This document shows positions 46,948 to 61,474 of a stretch of DNA of 64,000 nt, one piece after another. This stretch comes from Synaphobranchus kaupii. Lineage: Eukaryota; Chordata; Actinopteri; Anguilliformes; Synaphobranchidae. Position 1 is the first letter of the stretch, and each line of letters starts with the position of its first letter. The stretch lies in the NCBI GenBank assembly GCA_029718625.1, contig CM056376.1, positions 119,320,222 to 119,384,221 on the forward strand, in the 5' to 3' direction. Made by a program: the position numbers and the translations under genes. The notes beneath the pieces were generated by a model. That model was not told the origin of the DNA, did not search any database, and was given only the letters and a program-made list of their open reading frames with translations.

Positions 46948-48440
46948 GAATAAAATCCAAATGTATTTAAATTGTGGTAAATTTTAACAGAAGGGTTTAT
47001 TTATAATTAAAACAAGGACAGTTGATCTTGTCTTGGAGATGTTTCATGAAAACAAATGAAAAACATTAATACATTTTTATTATATTATCAGAATGGTATG
47101 AAGACATCTTGAAGTCTGCAGTTGTGGTACAGAGAACATTGAGCTGACTTTTTCATGCTAGAAATCTGTGACCCAGGCAGCAGTCTTACCATAAGTCTGA
47201 ACGACCTTTTCATACTAACTGCCCAAGCAGACACTAATTTTCATTGACATGGACCTCTTAATTCCAGTCACTGTATCTTAATACTGCGAGTAAAGTGAGC
47301 AAAGTCTCTGTTATTAAGATAAGACACTGGATTAATCTGGAGGGTTTTGACTGAATAGCATATGACCTTAAACGGTTGAAGTGCATATGAATGAATCTGG
47401 CTCTTTGTGTCGCTGCTTCTACTTGTTTAATACAAAAGGGAAATTCTTATGAATTACACAAGTTTCCAAACTACAACAGTATACTGGTGACACATCCTCA
47501 ATAACTGGCATCACAAAATGATTACAGCACCTAACAAATGATCAAAAATAAAAAAAAAACATATAAAAAACCTCAAAACATGATCATTAGGATTCAAATG
47601 TATGTACAACCATCACAGTCTAGATATGCAACCCAAATAAAGGAGGGAAACTCCTGGAATGCTCACGTGAACCACTGAAGCTTGTACATTTCACTTGAGG
47701 CAAGGCAGTAATGCACGTTTAATGGGATTATTAATGCCTTTGACCTTCCATGTCTTCTGCCCCAGATAAATGTCTTGATTTATCAATCCAGAATTTTTTC
47801 CTCTCTCACTTATATTTGCTTCATTCATGCCGGCACACTGGAGGATGCATTATTGTGATTTATCACTATGACCCCGTGAAGCTCAACACTTCTTAGGGGT
47901 CGGGCACCTCACCACCTTTTGGTAAGAGCTGTTTGAGGACAGAACTTCTCAACAACTCACAATATGAGTGGAGCAAACCTTATTCATAAATGTATACTTT
48001 GTATATGTTCATAATTGATGAAAAGCATATGGCATTCACTGGCATTCACAGTCCCATGGCAGGAGAAGGCCTCTATTTCAAGGACCACTTAATTTAGCTG
48101 GGAAAAAATAAATTGACTGGCTGGAGAATCCAGCGATGGGATTAGGCTGTGCTTGAAATAGCTGGTCACAGAATTGGGGGTAGGAGTAGCATTGCTGTTA
48201 GTCAACATGGGGTTTCAACCTATTCTGTCAGTTGAAAAAAAAAAAAACTGTAATAACCAGCTACTGTTCAGGGGGTGTAGCTAATTTACTACCCTTATGC
48301 CATCTAGAGGCAAGGAAGAGTACTGTCGGCGCTATGGGGGAGTCACTCCATCAGGTAAGTGAGGGAGGGACAGTACCGTCTTGAAGGCTGCTTCCTCAGA
48401 AGAAAAAAAAGAGAACTAGAGGGGAAAAGGCAGAGCGGCC
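46948..48440. other. Intergenic DNA; 3' side of the putative exon
   Basis: If the exon at 48441-48958 is real, its 3' untranslated region runs into this stretch. No minus-strand AATAAA close to the stop was noticed. Segment 47640-47900 is of moderate complexity with balanced base composition and might be conserved non-coding DNA; that is only an impression. Confidence 0.35.
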
Positions 48441-49655
<1,215 letters not shown>

Positions 49656-49662
49656 CAAAGAT

Positions 49663-49870
49663 ATACAGGTTAGAGAAAATAATGGAAACACTGCATTGAA
49701 AGGATTTTATTTTGAAGTAACTAAATAACAATTACAAAGGCAGCTGCACAGGTGAATGATATTAAGCTGAATACCAATAAGCAGTATGTGTCAGCTATAA
49801 AAGAGATCTGACTATTAGCACTTTGATATGTGAGTTTCCAAAGCAACATGAGGCAACTAACAGAGTCCTG
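49663..49870 (+). mobile_element. 5' end fragment of a Tc1-like element
   Basis: TACAGGTTAGAGAAAATAATGGAAACACTG resembles in wording the left end of another fish Tc1 family. Only about 200 bases look related and no transposase was found. Confidence 0.35.
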
Positions 49871-52030
49871 ATGAATCAGTAATTTATTAAAGTAAGGCAT
49901 ATAAAGTTAAACCAAGGTTTTTGTTTTTATTTTAAATGCTCCTCTATTTTCTTCCCAATTTAATGCCCTATTAGATTTGTGTGCTGTCCTCCAATCCTCA
50001 ATCCACCAGTTAATCTCAGACACAAACATTGATTCATAATGCGGGGCCTGTGCTGAAATACTGTGCATGCCCAACTGACCAGAGGGGGCTAGTGGTGCAC
50101 AATGCAACGTGGTAATTCTGACGACTGAAATCCTTCCCTCCGAAAGCAATTCTACGGGCAATTATGTGCCAGTCTGAGGTGCTGTCCGGATCTGACACTT
50201 GATCATAGGCCCCATCCACACACTGGAACAATGGTGACAACAGAATGAGGCATCCAGCAGTCATTTGTGCTTTTGATAATGTGGCTTGTTGGCTGAATAA
50301 GATGAGGGAGGAGTATGCTGATATTTTTCTACATAATTACTGTTCAGTGCTTCAAGCACTGTTTGTACATTGCCCTCAAATCCTTGAATGCTGTTATTGA
50401 AGCCATTTTATTCTAAAAATAAACATGTTTGTGATGTTTTGTCCAGCCATTGAACAGCACATATCATAATTACAGTCATCAGGTGATCCCTGGGGATCCA
50501 TACTAAACCATTTAAAAGATACCATAACGTTTTTCTTCTTTCTTTAAATTAACAAAAGATTCCCACAGCTTTCCAGGAATTACGTCAGAGAGGATTTAGA
50601 ATAAAATACATGTTTGTGAATAAATATAATAGAAGCACCTTCCCCAAAAAGAAGCCCCATAGCTACCCAGAAAGATTTCAAAGATCCCAAAGGAGTTTTA
50701 AACAAACCCACTACATACAATAAAAATATAATAACATTTTCATAGATAAAATGACTCTTCAGTTAACATAATGTATTTTGATGTAGTCAAATGGAAGTGT
50801 GATGTTTTGTCAAAATGTCAAAATGAGACTGAGCTGTTCCTTCCATTAAGTCACCTGAACATCTGGCAGTTATGGAAGGCATCGAGGCATGGTGTGTAAC
50901 ATGTGGTAGTTACAACATTTTTGTGAAACTTACAAAACCAACGGGAGCACAGAAGAGAATGCAAAATAACCTAAAGCCCTGGAGCTCTTTTAATGTGCAG
51001 CAGCAGTTCGCTGTTAGTGCCACTTATCTTCGGCGAGAGCCTTGCCAAGGCACAATAGCTTTGACTTTTGCAAAGAATGAGCAGTGGCAAAAGAAAAAAA
51101 TGGATTAGGAAGAGCTTTTTGCACCTAAGAAATCTGCAAAGACCATCATTTTGATAACATCTTCCATTTTGTACTTGAATGAACTCAAAGAAATCAACTT
51201 CAGAATAAAAGAAAATCCATATAAACACACCGGCATAGTTTACGTTTGCCTTTGCTTTCGTTAGGAGATTCATCTCAGGCAAGCAGGAATTGATTTTATT
51301 CTATGAAGTAAGGACATGCCGTATTGTTTTGGTAAACACCAGCTAAAACCCTTCGCAAAATGAAACAAAACACAAAATGTGTTTAGTTTAAGTTTAAATG
51401 AAAACATTCCCTAGAATATAATATCTTTGTATTTGTATTAATGAGACATTAAAGCAACCCACAACAATCCCCCCCTCCCCTCCCACCCACCCCCCTCACC
51501 TTTATTGAACAACTCTGCTGCTCAATAGATCTAATTAAACATACAATGAAAGTTTTGAAACCCTGAGGCACCAGTTTACCTTAGTTTACCATACTCCAAA
51601 AATTATATTTTATAACCTGTCCAAGAAAAGACAATATATGTCACAATAAATGTTAAAATATGAAGTAGAAAAGTTATTCCTTCCCTTAACACACACAACA
51701 TTCTGTATCATCAATTTCAGTTGCTGATGCTTTTATATAATCATTTTTGAATGTATAGTAGAATGTATTTATAACTATAATAAAAGTATGCAATCTTAAA
51801 ATATTAATTCACATAATTGTTTTCTTATATTTACACATAGATTAAAATATGGACCACTTTATGTTGCAGTGTGTGGAAATTATGTGTTTTTATTAAGAAA
51901 TTTACAATGCTGGATGCTTACACTGTCATTTCATCTCACCAGAGCAGAACGAGCCAGTTAGAACTGGTCCTGACTGTTAGTAACAAAGCAGGGGATTTAA
52001 TGATAAAATCCAACTGCAGCATTGCTCATC
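49871..52030. other. Intergenic or intronic DNA
   Basis: AT-rich. A C-rich run lies at 51469-51500. No gene recognised. Confidence 0.45.
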
Positions 52031-52036
52031 TGAACT

Positions 52037-52321
52037 GCCACATGTATAAAACTCTGAGTAAAAGAATGCGTAAAAGAATGCTTAGGGTGAAAGTCAGAAA
52101 TTGCTTTAAAAAGTTTTGCATTTTCTACCTCTGCCTTTCTGTCACAGTGTCGCCATATCACACGGACTCCAAACATTGCGTACGTATGGTTTCCATCGTG
52201 TGCAGAGGTACACAGATTCTCACAACGCGAGTTATATTATACATCTGAATTTCTGCGTGGAAACTCGCTTACGCGGCTTTCTGAGGGCATTTTTCTGCTC
52301 AGCACTGTTTATACATGTGGC
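52037..52321. mobile_element. Small MITE with 14-bp inverted ends
   Basis: GCCACATGTATAAA at 52037-52050 and its exact complement at 52308-52321. The interior has AACGCGAGTT and CTTACGCGG-type motifs. I associate CCACATGTATAAA ends with fish Harbinger-like MITEs, but the superfamily is not certain. Confidence 0.5.
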
Positions 52322-53390
52322 CCCAGGTGTCTTGTGACAAATGTAGGTTTAATCTTTCATTTGAAGATATTTCAAACAGAGTGCTGTATGAAAGCTCACA
52401 GGAAAAGATTTCTTCTAAAAGATAATGCAAAATGAATTCAACTGGATTATAACTGACCGAGCCACTGCCTGTTAAATAGAATCAGCCAAGGACCAATGAG
52501 ATTGTCAATTTATTTATTTAAAATATGTATCTCTTTGGTGGTGAAGAAACAGAAAGAAATGCTTAAAATGCTCTCTAAACACTATTCTGTTTTTTTTAAA
52601 ATATGGAAGACAATTAATCAAGTATTCAAAGAAAGCCATGGAGTTGAGTGATTCTATTTAAACTGCTGCTTAATTTCGATAATGTCCACTCATCCTCTGA
52701 ATTTCTGACTGACTACACACTCATACTCATCCCCAGGGCTAGGGGGAACTAGCGCTCTCCTGTGATATCACATGGGTCGATGAAATACGCATTGTCACAG
52801 GGCGAGCGGTAAATGGTAAAACTAGACCTGACACCATTTCACCATCTCTCTTGGATGAAACTCTCTGGAGGCTACATGCTTTTTCTGAGAGCTAGATGGA
52901 CAGCGGGGAGATACACCAGACTGTCTCAGCACACGAGCCAGTCTACTGGGTGTGATCAAACACAGAAAAAAAGACAGCGGTTCCCAGCAGCTGCAATTAG
53001 AAGCCTGCCAATTACACTGAAATCACCTGTAAGGAAACATGACCAGCATTTTTAAATCTGTGGCTTGAAAACAGACAAAATACGGAAATGCATTACTGGC
53101 TGCAGAGCCTTGGAAACCTGGAAGAAACATTTAAAATCAGCTTTAGCTGTCAATGTCATGGTGAAACACCTTGACTGATATTCTAACCTAGGAATATCAG
53201 TTCCCTGTGTTTACTAGTTCCCTGTGTTTTCCTGTCTGTTTGTTATAGTTTATAATAGTATTTAGAATAGAAGTGTAGTATAGCTGATTTACCCACAGCT
53301 TACTGTGAACTACAGTCAACGTTCATTACTAGGGATACCTGCTACATTATGGGAAGGATGTGCTTTGTCTTGTCTGATCTGTAGTGATCT
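52322..53390. other. Intergenic DNA, nothing recognised
   Basis: No gene, RNA or repeat family recognised. Confidence 0.45.
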
Positions 53391-53394
53391 TGAT

Positions 53395-53473
53395 GATGTC
53401 TCTGTATGCACTAATTGTACGTCGCTTTGGATAAAAGCATCTGCTAAATGAATGTAATGTAATGTAATGTAAT
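53395..53473 (+). repeat. L2 LINE (or L2-tailed SINE) 3' tail
   Basis: Contains TACGTCGCTTTGGATAAAAG, then CATCTGCTAAATGAATGTAA with further TGTAA repeats. This is the conserved L2 3' stem-loop and tail on the plus strand. The part further 5' is not recognisable, so the parent could be a severely truncated L2 or a SINE that borrows its tail. Confidence 0.8.
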
Positions 53474-54069
53474 TTCATTGCCTATGACTTTTAGCGTGTC
53501 TTAAATCGGTGCAGAGGAGGTGATCTAGTGAAACCCTCTGATAGAGCATAGAATGTGTGCATCTGCTAGAGAGAGTTACCAGGGGACAGGGAACAAATCG
53601 AAGAACTAGACACTGGAACATTATCTATTCAGTCTCATTAATTGTTTCCCCTACGTGCCCATTGGGTTGATGGACAATGCGGTAACTGGACACCACTACA
53701 GACATTAGCATGTGGCCATCAGGGCTATATGTTCCAGAGTGTTTTTACTCAACTGGAGATCATTGTTGGGTGACATACATAAGAGGCAGAAAGCAGTTGT
53801 GCATGTCTGGCTGAAAGCATACTACAGGCACCTTCTGACAGTTTACGATACCTAGTTAAAAATAAATTAGTCTATGCCTATCATTAATGCAGGTTTAGTT
53901 TTAATACATTTGTTGCAATAGAGTTCTTTGTAAGTTAGAAGAAATACAAGTAGCCTATAAAATGAATAATTTGGAGGAAATTATTGATCCAACTATAAAT
54001 ACATACTCCCTCTTAGTTTCTTACCGGAATGGTGCTGGTTTTGTGACTGAATACCACAGCTCCAGCAGG

Positions 54070-54451
54070 GTCCTTGAGTAAAATACCACGCAATTATCTC
54101 CATGCTACTTGGCTATGCCCACCCATCCAACACTTTTGGCACACAGTCACTAAAACGTTATCCCGTTTTTTGGGTCGCAGCATTCCACTATCTCCTTCTC
54201 TCTGCCTACTTGGAGACATATCCACAATCAATTTAACAACCCAGAACACCAGGTCCTTGCTCATTGCCCTAACTGTCGCCAAGAAAACTATCCTATTACA
54301 TTGGAAAACAAGAAATACTGCAAATACTATGCAATGGTTGAACCTTCTTTCAGAATACATATCATTAGAAAAAATATCAGCTTCCAGCCATAATCAAATG
54401 TCACAATTCAGAGACAACTGGGAACCATTCATCAATAATCTAAATTTATAA
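54070..54451 (+). pseudogene. L1-type LINE, C-terminal end of ORF2
   Basis: The frame gives HATWLCPPIQHFWHTVTKTL near the start and ARKT-like / LLHWK and QWLNLLSEYISLEK motifs further on, ending WEPFINNLNL. This is the familiar C-terminal end of fish L1-like ORF2 proteins with the zinc-finger-like H..C region. The upstream reverse transcriptase is absent, so it is a 5'-truncated insertion. A pyrimidine-rich 3' region follows. Confidence 0.75.
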
Positions 54452-54651
54452 TCCAACCAAAATAAACCGGTTAGCCAACCCCCCTCCCCTTTTCCCCCTT
54501 TCTCCTCTTCTTTCTCTCTCTCTCTCTCATACACATTACATACTTATAAACATAGTCTAACCTGATGCATACATATTCACAATTCATGTTATTAATAGTT
54601 TCACCCTCTCAGTACTTCACTTTTTTCTGGCCCAATATACTCAGCTCATTT

Positions 54652-54790
54652 GTCCACTCTTACCTCCTCTGTCTATCCATCTGTCTGTCTACCCGTCTCC
54701 CTGTCTATCTACCCGATTGGTTTGTCTGTCTCTCTACCTATCCGGTCTGTCTGTCTGTCAGTCCGTCTATCTGTCTGTCTGTCCGTCTAT
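54652..54790. repeat. TCTG/TCTA simple repeat
   Basis: Runs of CTGTCTGTCTACCCG-type motifs. They explain the open frame 54565-54855. Confidence 0.85.
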
Positions 54791-55286
54791 TACATTACAT
54801 GACATTACATTACAATCATTTGGCAGACGCTTTTATCCAAAGCGACGTACAATAAGTGCATATTGAAGGTCATTGACGTGACTACAAAGCAAATCCGACA
54901 AAGCACCGCTTTCTCACAGCATAGGATCTATCCCTAGTAATAAACATGAGAGGTACACAGAGTCAGCTATACATTCGGAACTATAGAACAACCAAAAATA
55001 CAAGTTAAATTGAAAACAGGAAGCGAATACTATAGAATGGCCCTATATAGGTATAATTTTAGTCGAGGTGGAGTCCGAAAAAGTGTGTTTTCAGACCACA
55101 ACGAAAAACAGACAGTGTTTCAGCTGAGCGCAGCAGAGTGGGGAGTTTGTTCCACCACTGGGGAGCTAGGGCGGAAAAGCTCCGCAGTCGGGACGAGCGG
55201 GAGCCTTTAACATGGAGGGAGGGAAGTGCAAGTCGCCCTGCAGCAGCAGAGCTCCCCAGTGGTGGAACGAACTCCCCACTCTGCTG
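54791..55286 (-). repeat. L2-tailed repeat with fold-back arm
   Basis: On the minus strand the element ends in CGTCGCTTTGGATAAAAGCG and TGTAATG repeats (54791-54850). Its inner part contains a 37-base sequence at 55131-55167 that is repeated in inverted orientation at 55249-55286, with about 80 bases between. Confidence 0.7.
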
Positions 55287-55289
55287 TCT

Positions 55290-57830
55290 ATCTGTCTGTC
55301 ATGGTAGGGTTAACTCATTGGGGTGTGGGTGGTGTTTTCTTTGTGGGGGATTAAGGTAGGGGGTTGGGTGGGAGGGGGGCGACTTCACAATTTGTAATTA
55401 AAACTATTTTTCTTTTCGTTTTTTTAAAGTTTTTTTAAATTTGTTTTTATTTTATTTTATTTTATTTTTATTTATTTATTTTTTGTTTGTTATACCCTTT
55501 CCTCTGAGAGGCTTCATTACATAATTTAAAAAATAAAGTTGACCTCCCAAGACGGGGGGGTGGTGGCGGGAATTTAAAAAATAAATACATTTTTAAAAAA
55601 TACCACGCATACTTGGATAATAACCATACTCCATACTTCATACTTGCTAAATTGTGGCTTTTTGGGGAAGATGCTTCTATTTCCACAATATTCACCTACA
55701 TACTGGTGGCACTGTAGAGTAGTGGTTAATGATTTGTATAACCATAATTTGGATAACCATAATTCCTTCAGTAAAATATACAATTGTATAACTGGATTGT
55801 AGGGGGAAATATAAGCTGTGTAAGTTCCTTCAAGGTAAAGTTGTCTGCAATTCAAACCACATCCAGGATTTTAGTTGAAGGCCATAAACAGGCTGAATTA
55901 TTGTGAACATTGTTTTTGTATCATTTTACAGCTGCAGAAAGATAGTAGTATATGGGCAATTTTACCATCCATTTCGCCTCATAGGACCTACACCTGCTTG
56001 CTGAACACCAATAACTCTGCAGGGTAAACTAACTATCTTCGGGGAAATGGTGGATTTGATATAATTATTGGATAAAAACATTTTGTGCATATTTTGTATC
56101 AAGTGGCTTGGTTTATTATACTCTCTGCCTTCTTGCAATATGCATGAATTAACACAAATCTAGAGGTGTCTAGTAAACTTCTCTAAACAATGTAACCATA
56201 AAATGTTAATAATTGCAAATGAATACAACTAATTAAACTATTTCTACTCATGTGAATAATAACTAACATTTCATTTTTAATATTGTCACATTAACAAGCC
56301 AACTATAACAACTATAGTAACTACAACTGTAGTAAATCCACAGCTGTGTAATTGGATAGGTCAAAATTATATAGGTCAACATACTGTATATCTTTTGCAT
56401 GGAAAATGTGTGCAGCCTTTATAAGGCAGACATGTGCAGTTATTTACCACTGTATCCAAACCCCCTGGTGTTTAAACTCCTGATACATGATAAAAATGTC
56501 ATGGAATGAGTTTCAGGTTATTCACATCAATGCGGAGGTTCATAAGCTGTTTTGAGAAGCATTTCTTAATCACTTCATTAAAATGCTGCTTTTGACCACA
56601 GCAAATGGACCATACAAAGTGGATGGCGCTTCCTGGAATGTCTCTTCATCTGCTCTACTATGCTCTTGAAGCAAGGCCGCTAATCGGTCTTCTTGGGAGT
56701 AAGGTGTCACTGATTACCGAGCAGCAATTTGGAATGAGTGATATGATTTAGGTCAATTTACAAAAATCCCAAACAAGGGGTGTTATTTGGCGTGCACAGC
56801 CAAAGTATTCGCATGTGTTGTCATTTCACGCTTCAGCGTGATCAACTAAGAGTCGCTATGTAAATTACTCCAGCCGTAAACAGTCATATTTAAATGAGAG
56901 ATTTTGCATATTTGGAATGGTTACACTGTAAAAACAACTTGTAAGAAAACGGTGGCAGCAATGTTGCCAGGGAAACACCATTTCATGAAAGGAAAAATGT
57001 TTATGAATCCTGTTATTTTAGGTGATGACTGTTAAAAAATGAGTTATTGTTATTTGTCTTTTGAAATTTTTTTACAAGCATTTTACTTTAAAAAGAGCCC
57101 ACTGTTTCTTTTTCAAAACACTGTCAAAATCATGTAGAATAATTGCAATAACTCGTTATTTACATCCCATACAATAACAGGGTTATACGTTAAATTACAG
57201 GATTGAGACAACTAAATAACAGGATTAGTCTCTTGCCGGGAGTAAAATGTTTGTCAGGACTGAAATGATCGTAACTATACTCGTAGCCTATGCTAGTATG
57301 CTACTCATGCTGTTACTGTCACATAAAATCACATTGCCATCTGATGATGTGTTTTATTTTGATAAAGTCTTTATTTGCTTTGTTATACCCTGTGTTTTAT
57401 AATACATGTTGTAGGCTATTGCTTGTTTGATTCAAATATGAGTTACTATTGTATTATGTAACATGATTTACTTCATGATTAAAAATGTATTTATTCCTAC
57501 TGTTCATGATGTACAGTATGTCCCCACAATTTTTCTTCTTGTGTATTTTCAGCGTTAGCTAGAATTGACCAGTTAATTAGCCCCCATTGTTGCGCAATCA
57601 TTCAGAGTGTTCAGTTATTGATATTCAAAACACGCCCATACGTTTCTTGCTAGAATGACAGCTGTCATCTTATCAACTGCATGTCTTTTAATATCTGCTT
57701 CCCATTTGCACTAAAATGCACATGCAATTACCTTTCCAAAACTTGCTTTCGGGCTTCACATTACACATGCTAAAGTAATCTATTTGCATGACCTCCTCCC
57801 ACTATTTTGCAAAATAACATAGGGATGCCC
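55290..57830. other. Intergenic DNA; T-rich run near 55400-55480
   Basis: TTTTATTTTATT-type low-complexity DNA at 55405-55485, a G-run near 55553. Otherwise AT-rich DNA without recognised genes. Confidence 0.45.
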
Positions 57831-57837
57831 TATTCAT

Positions 57838-58090
57838 CGGCATGGCGGGGCAGTAGATAGCACTGTGGCCTCACAGCAAGCAGGTACCGTGTTCAAATCC
57901 CGGCCGAGAGCCTTTCTGTGTGGAGTTTGCATGGTTTCCCTGTGTCCACCGGGTTTCCCCTGGGTACTCCAGTTTCCTCCCACAGTCCAAAAACATGCCA
58001 GTTAGGTTAACTGGACACTCTAAATTGCCCTTAGGTATGAGTGTGTGAGTGAATGGTGTGTGTTCCCTGCGACAGATTGGCGACTGGTTA
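57838..58090 (+). repeat. tRNA-related SINE-like element
   Basis: Begins GGCATGGCGGGGCAGTAGAT, then ...CACTGTGGCCTCACAGCAAG, with a B-box-like GTTCAAATCCC at about 57892-57902. It continues with GTGTGGAGTTTGCATGGTTT and CTCCCACAGTCCAAAAACAT, wording shared by a very common teleost repeat. Its 3' end is not clear. Confidence 0.7.
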
Positions 58091-58304
58091 TTGTTTGTAT
58101 TGACAGAATCCGCTTCGTTCTAGTTTGCATTCGTGCTAGAAATGTCATTTTGAGACCGTCTTAGCTGCACTATAGAAGTGAATGGAGAGCGACAAATACG
58201 CTATTCTAGATTATCACCCCAGGGGAGCACAGAGCAACTAACAAATGCATTTTTCCATATCATGGCCAGGTAACTACACAACCAAAAGTTCTACCAAAGT
58301 TCAG

Positions 58305-58575
58305 TTGTGCTTTAAGGGTTGTTTCTCCTGACTCATTTTCCCATTGAACTCTATGTAAAAATAAGTCAGGAGAAAATACCCTTAAAGTGAAACTATGTGT
58401 AACAATGGCTACAATTGCTACACGGTTCACCTGATGGATGTAAAAACCCTCAAATTAAAGCTGAAAGTCTGCTCTTTAACCTCATTGTCACTGTTCCATT
58501 TCAAATCCAATGTGCTGGAGTACAGAGTCAAAACAACAAAAAATGTGTCACTGTCCTAACACTTTTGGAGTGCAT
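58305..58575. mobile_element. Palindrome-containing Tc1-like non-autonomous element, copy 2
   Basis: TTTAAGGGTTGTTTCTCCTGAC at 58311 onward faces GTCAGGAGAAAATACCCTTA near 58365-58385. The right end contains AAAAAATGTGTCACTGTCC, as in copy 1, and stops at ...CATTGTA. The left terminus is missing. Confidence 0.6.
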
Positions 58576-60785
58576 TGTATGTGGTTTTGCATTCATAGTG
58601 AACTTCAATGTGTATGAATGTTGCTATAAAAATTGCATTACCAAGACCTGAAATTCAGCTGTGGCACACCCTGAGAGAATGTGGGCTGGAAAAACACAGC
58701 TGTTCAAAATACTTAATGCCTCACTTTATATGCTTTAAATATGGCATGGGAAAATTTGTAAACCTGCTATCCGTTAATTCATCATGGCTCTGGCTAATGA
58801 GATCTTCAAATCTGTGATTGATTTGTCTCACCGAAGCTTATAACCCTATGACTTGGAAGCCTATGACTTATAACCCTATGACTTATAACCCTGTGACTTG
58901 GAAGCCGTGGTTAGAGAGAGCTAGACTAAATGTGCGATCATAAATATTGATTTTGTATATTTTTTCTTCTTTCTGTAAATAAAACACAGGATCGAATATG
59001 CAGTGGTTGACTGCCTGCGGAATGTAATATGCTCAGTGTTTGGCTTGAGTGGCTCAGATTTATTTATCCACTCATATGACAAGCACTTACTGCCTTTTGA
59101 TTACAGATTTTCAAATTTGCCGCATTGCTCTGGATTAAGTTAGTTGGCATCCTTTGAGAAAGTATAATTATGTCATTGTTCACAACCCACGTTCACCAGG
59201 AATTTGTTCATAATTTTATTCATAAATTTCTTTCTATATATGTTTCCCCGGTGTATTGAATAGACCATCACAGTGTATAGCAATATGGAAAATGATGAAA
59301 ATGAATCTGCTTACCAAAAAAAAAAGAAGTGGCCTTGTTTATGAATACATCTCCAGTCTTTTTAAAGTCAGCGTTCCTTAATCGTGCCAGTGGCTGGAAC
59401 TTTTGACAGAGCCAATTCATTTTAACTGTTATAGGATCAGTCAGGTACTTTCTTCCTGAAAGCCATAAAACACACATGCCACTAATGCCTGTAAGGTTGT
59501 TTTGAGCTTGACATTTTTCAAACTGCCTTTGCCAGAGAAGGCCATTCATTGGCATACGGCTGCAAGGAAAATGCAGTAAAAATCACAATTTGTGGGTTGT
59601 AAATGAATGAATAATACATGCGATACAGGCATATGGAGGTTGCTTTTCAAAATAACACAAACAAAGCATACATCCAGTTCCTCAATATCCTGCATGATTT
59701 ATGTGCCAACATGTTGGCTTACTAAAAGCAAATTGTAAGTGGCACGCAGGAGAAAACAGCACAAGATGCCAGGTGTAATGATAATGAGGTTGATTGGCAT
59801 TGAACTACCAATGGAATTTCACAGACATACAAACAGACAAGAATAAGGTTTGGATGGAAAGCAGGATAAAACAGAAAAAAAATACTATACATGCAATGGA
59901 AACAATAAACGGAAACTTAGAGCAAAGAAAGAAAAAGGCAAATGACCATGGCCATAAATGTTGAAAGACGGAGAAATTATCAATAATTAGAAATTCATAG
60001 AAATTAACATTTAAACAGCATTTTTAATGCTTTTGAACATCAATGCACGAATGCAATTTGAAGGTAAAAGCCAATTTCAGTGGAGACCCATTTACGGAAA
60101 ACACCTTCATATTCTCAAATGTGTTCTTTTGATAGGCAATACGTGACCCAGTAACGCTCACCAGAGAGGGGGATCTGAGAGAAGGTGGTGGGCGCGAGAG
60201 CGCAAAAGAAAAAGAAGAAAACAGACCTTTGATGTGCCGTAGCCATTGTTCTTTGACATATATATTAGATGTGGGCTGCTCATTCTGTGGCAGCAAGTGG
60301 GTAGGAACCCGCGAGCAAACGCAGGCTTCAGCTCACAGTGTCGTGCAGTGCAGACAGAGGCGGTGTGATGCAAGGTGCTCGCTGTTCTGTCCGTTTAATT
60401 AAATCAGAAACTCTAACTCATTGAAGTAAATGGTCAGAGTTACCACAATACACATGTTACACAAAGTCACCTCTGTAAAAAAATATTCACTCACAAGGGA
60501 TATTTCATGTGCAAACCACATTGGCAGGTCTTACTTTCCTTCCACACTCTATAATTCCTTGTTCTGGGATGTTTCATTCTTCAAACAAACTCCATAAATA
60601 TTCATTATTCATCAGTAAATAAGAGACAAAAAATTAGGATGCAATGCGAGCATAAATAAAGCTGGATACAAGGAAAATGAAGGTGACCCTCTGGCCAGTA
60701 TAGGCAAACTGTACTCTGACTCACAATGAATGCTGACAATGTGTAAAACTGGGAAGCCCCACGCTGTCTGGGTTTTGGCCATCAC
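58576..60785. other. Intergenic DNA without recognised genes
   Basis: A short imperfect tandem repeat (TATGACTTATAACCC type) lies at 58838-58910. Stretches such as 59340-59560 have balanced composition and could be conserved non-coding elements; this is only an impression. Confidence 0.4.
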
Positions 60786-60789
60786 AGGA

Positions 60790-60813
60790 GAACCCCCCCC
60801 CCCCCCCCCCCCC
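60790..60813. repeat. Poly-C run
   Basis: About 23 consecutive C residues; length is likely unreliable in assembly. Confidence 0.9.
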
Positions 60814-61395
60814 CAACCCCGAAACCCCCAAAAAAGACTGTACAAAACCCTTCAATTTTTTGAAGGGCTTTCTTCAACTGTAAAAAAAATAATAATAATA
60901 ATGTTTTCACACCTGTCACAGCCCATCAGAATCACTCACATGGGGGGAATAAAGAAAGCTGCCGCTGCGTTTGCTTCTTCCCTCCTGTCAATCAATCACT
61001 CTTTATACTTGACATTTCCTGCCAGGGCATATCAAAATGATCAGCATCAAAAATCCAATACGTCTTTCCCCAGAGGTCTGCATTGCTGAAGGTATCACAG
61101 TGCCCTTCTCCTTTTGAGTATTGCTGAAAGGGTTTACCTCCATGCAATGTAATGAAGAAGTATGAATGATCTGTATATATCTTCTGTTAGGCTTCAAAAC
61201 TGCTCTGGCTTGATTACACTGAGCTGGCGTGCCTCTCTACAATAAAATTGAATGGTTATTTTGCGACTTTAGAAGCATGGCTCTCCTCGGTGTAAAATAA
61301 GACTAGCATGTACAAGCAATGCATTTTTGCGTTTGGCTAGCTAATGTTGCTTCCAATGCGCATTTTTGTGCATTTGTGTAAAATATGTTTGAATT
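60814..61395. other. Intergenic DNA, nothing recognised
   Basis: No feature recognised. Confidence 0.4.
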
Positions 61396-61397
61396 TT

Positions 61398-61471
61398 CTT
61401 ATTGGGGTGTCATTCTAAATTTGCTTATTGGGGTGTCATTCTAAATTTGCTTATTGGGGTGTCATTCTTTG
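61398..61471. repeat. 26-bp tandem repeat, three copies
   Basis: CTTATTGGGGTGTCATTCTA starts at 61398, 61424 and 61450. Confidence 0.93.
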
Positions 61472-61474
61472 TGT

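Noticed and set aside
54565..54855. 96-codon frame with LPVYLPDWFVCLS-type residues
   Set aside because: Simple TCTG repeat translated.
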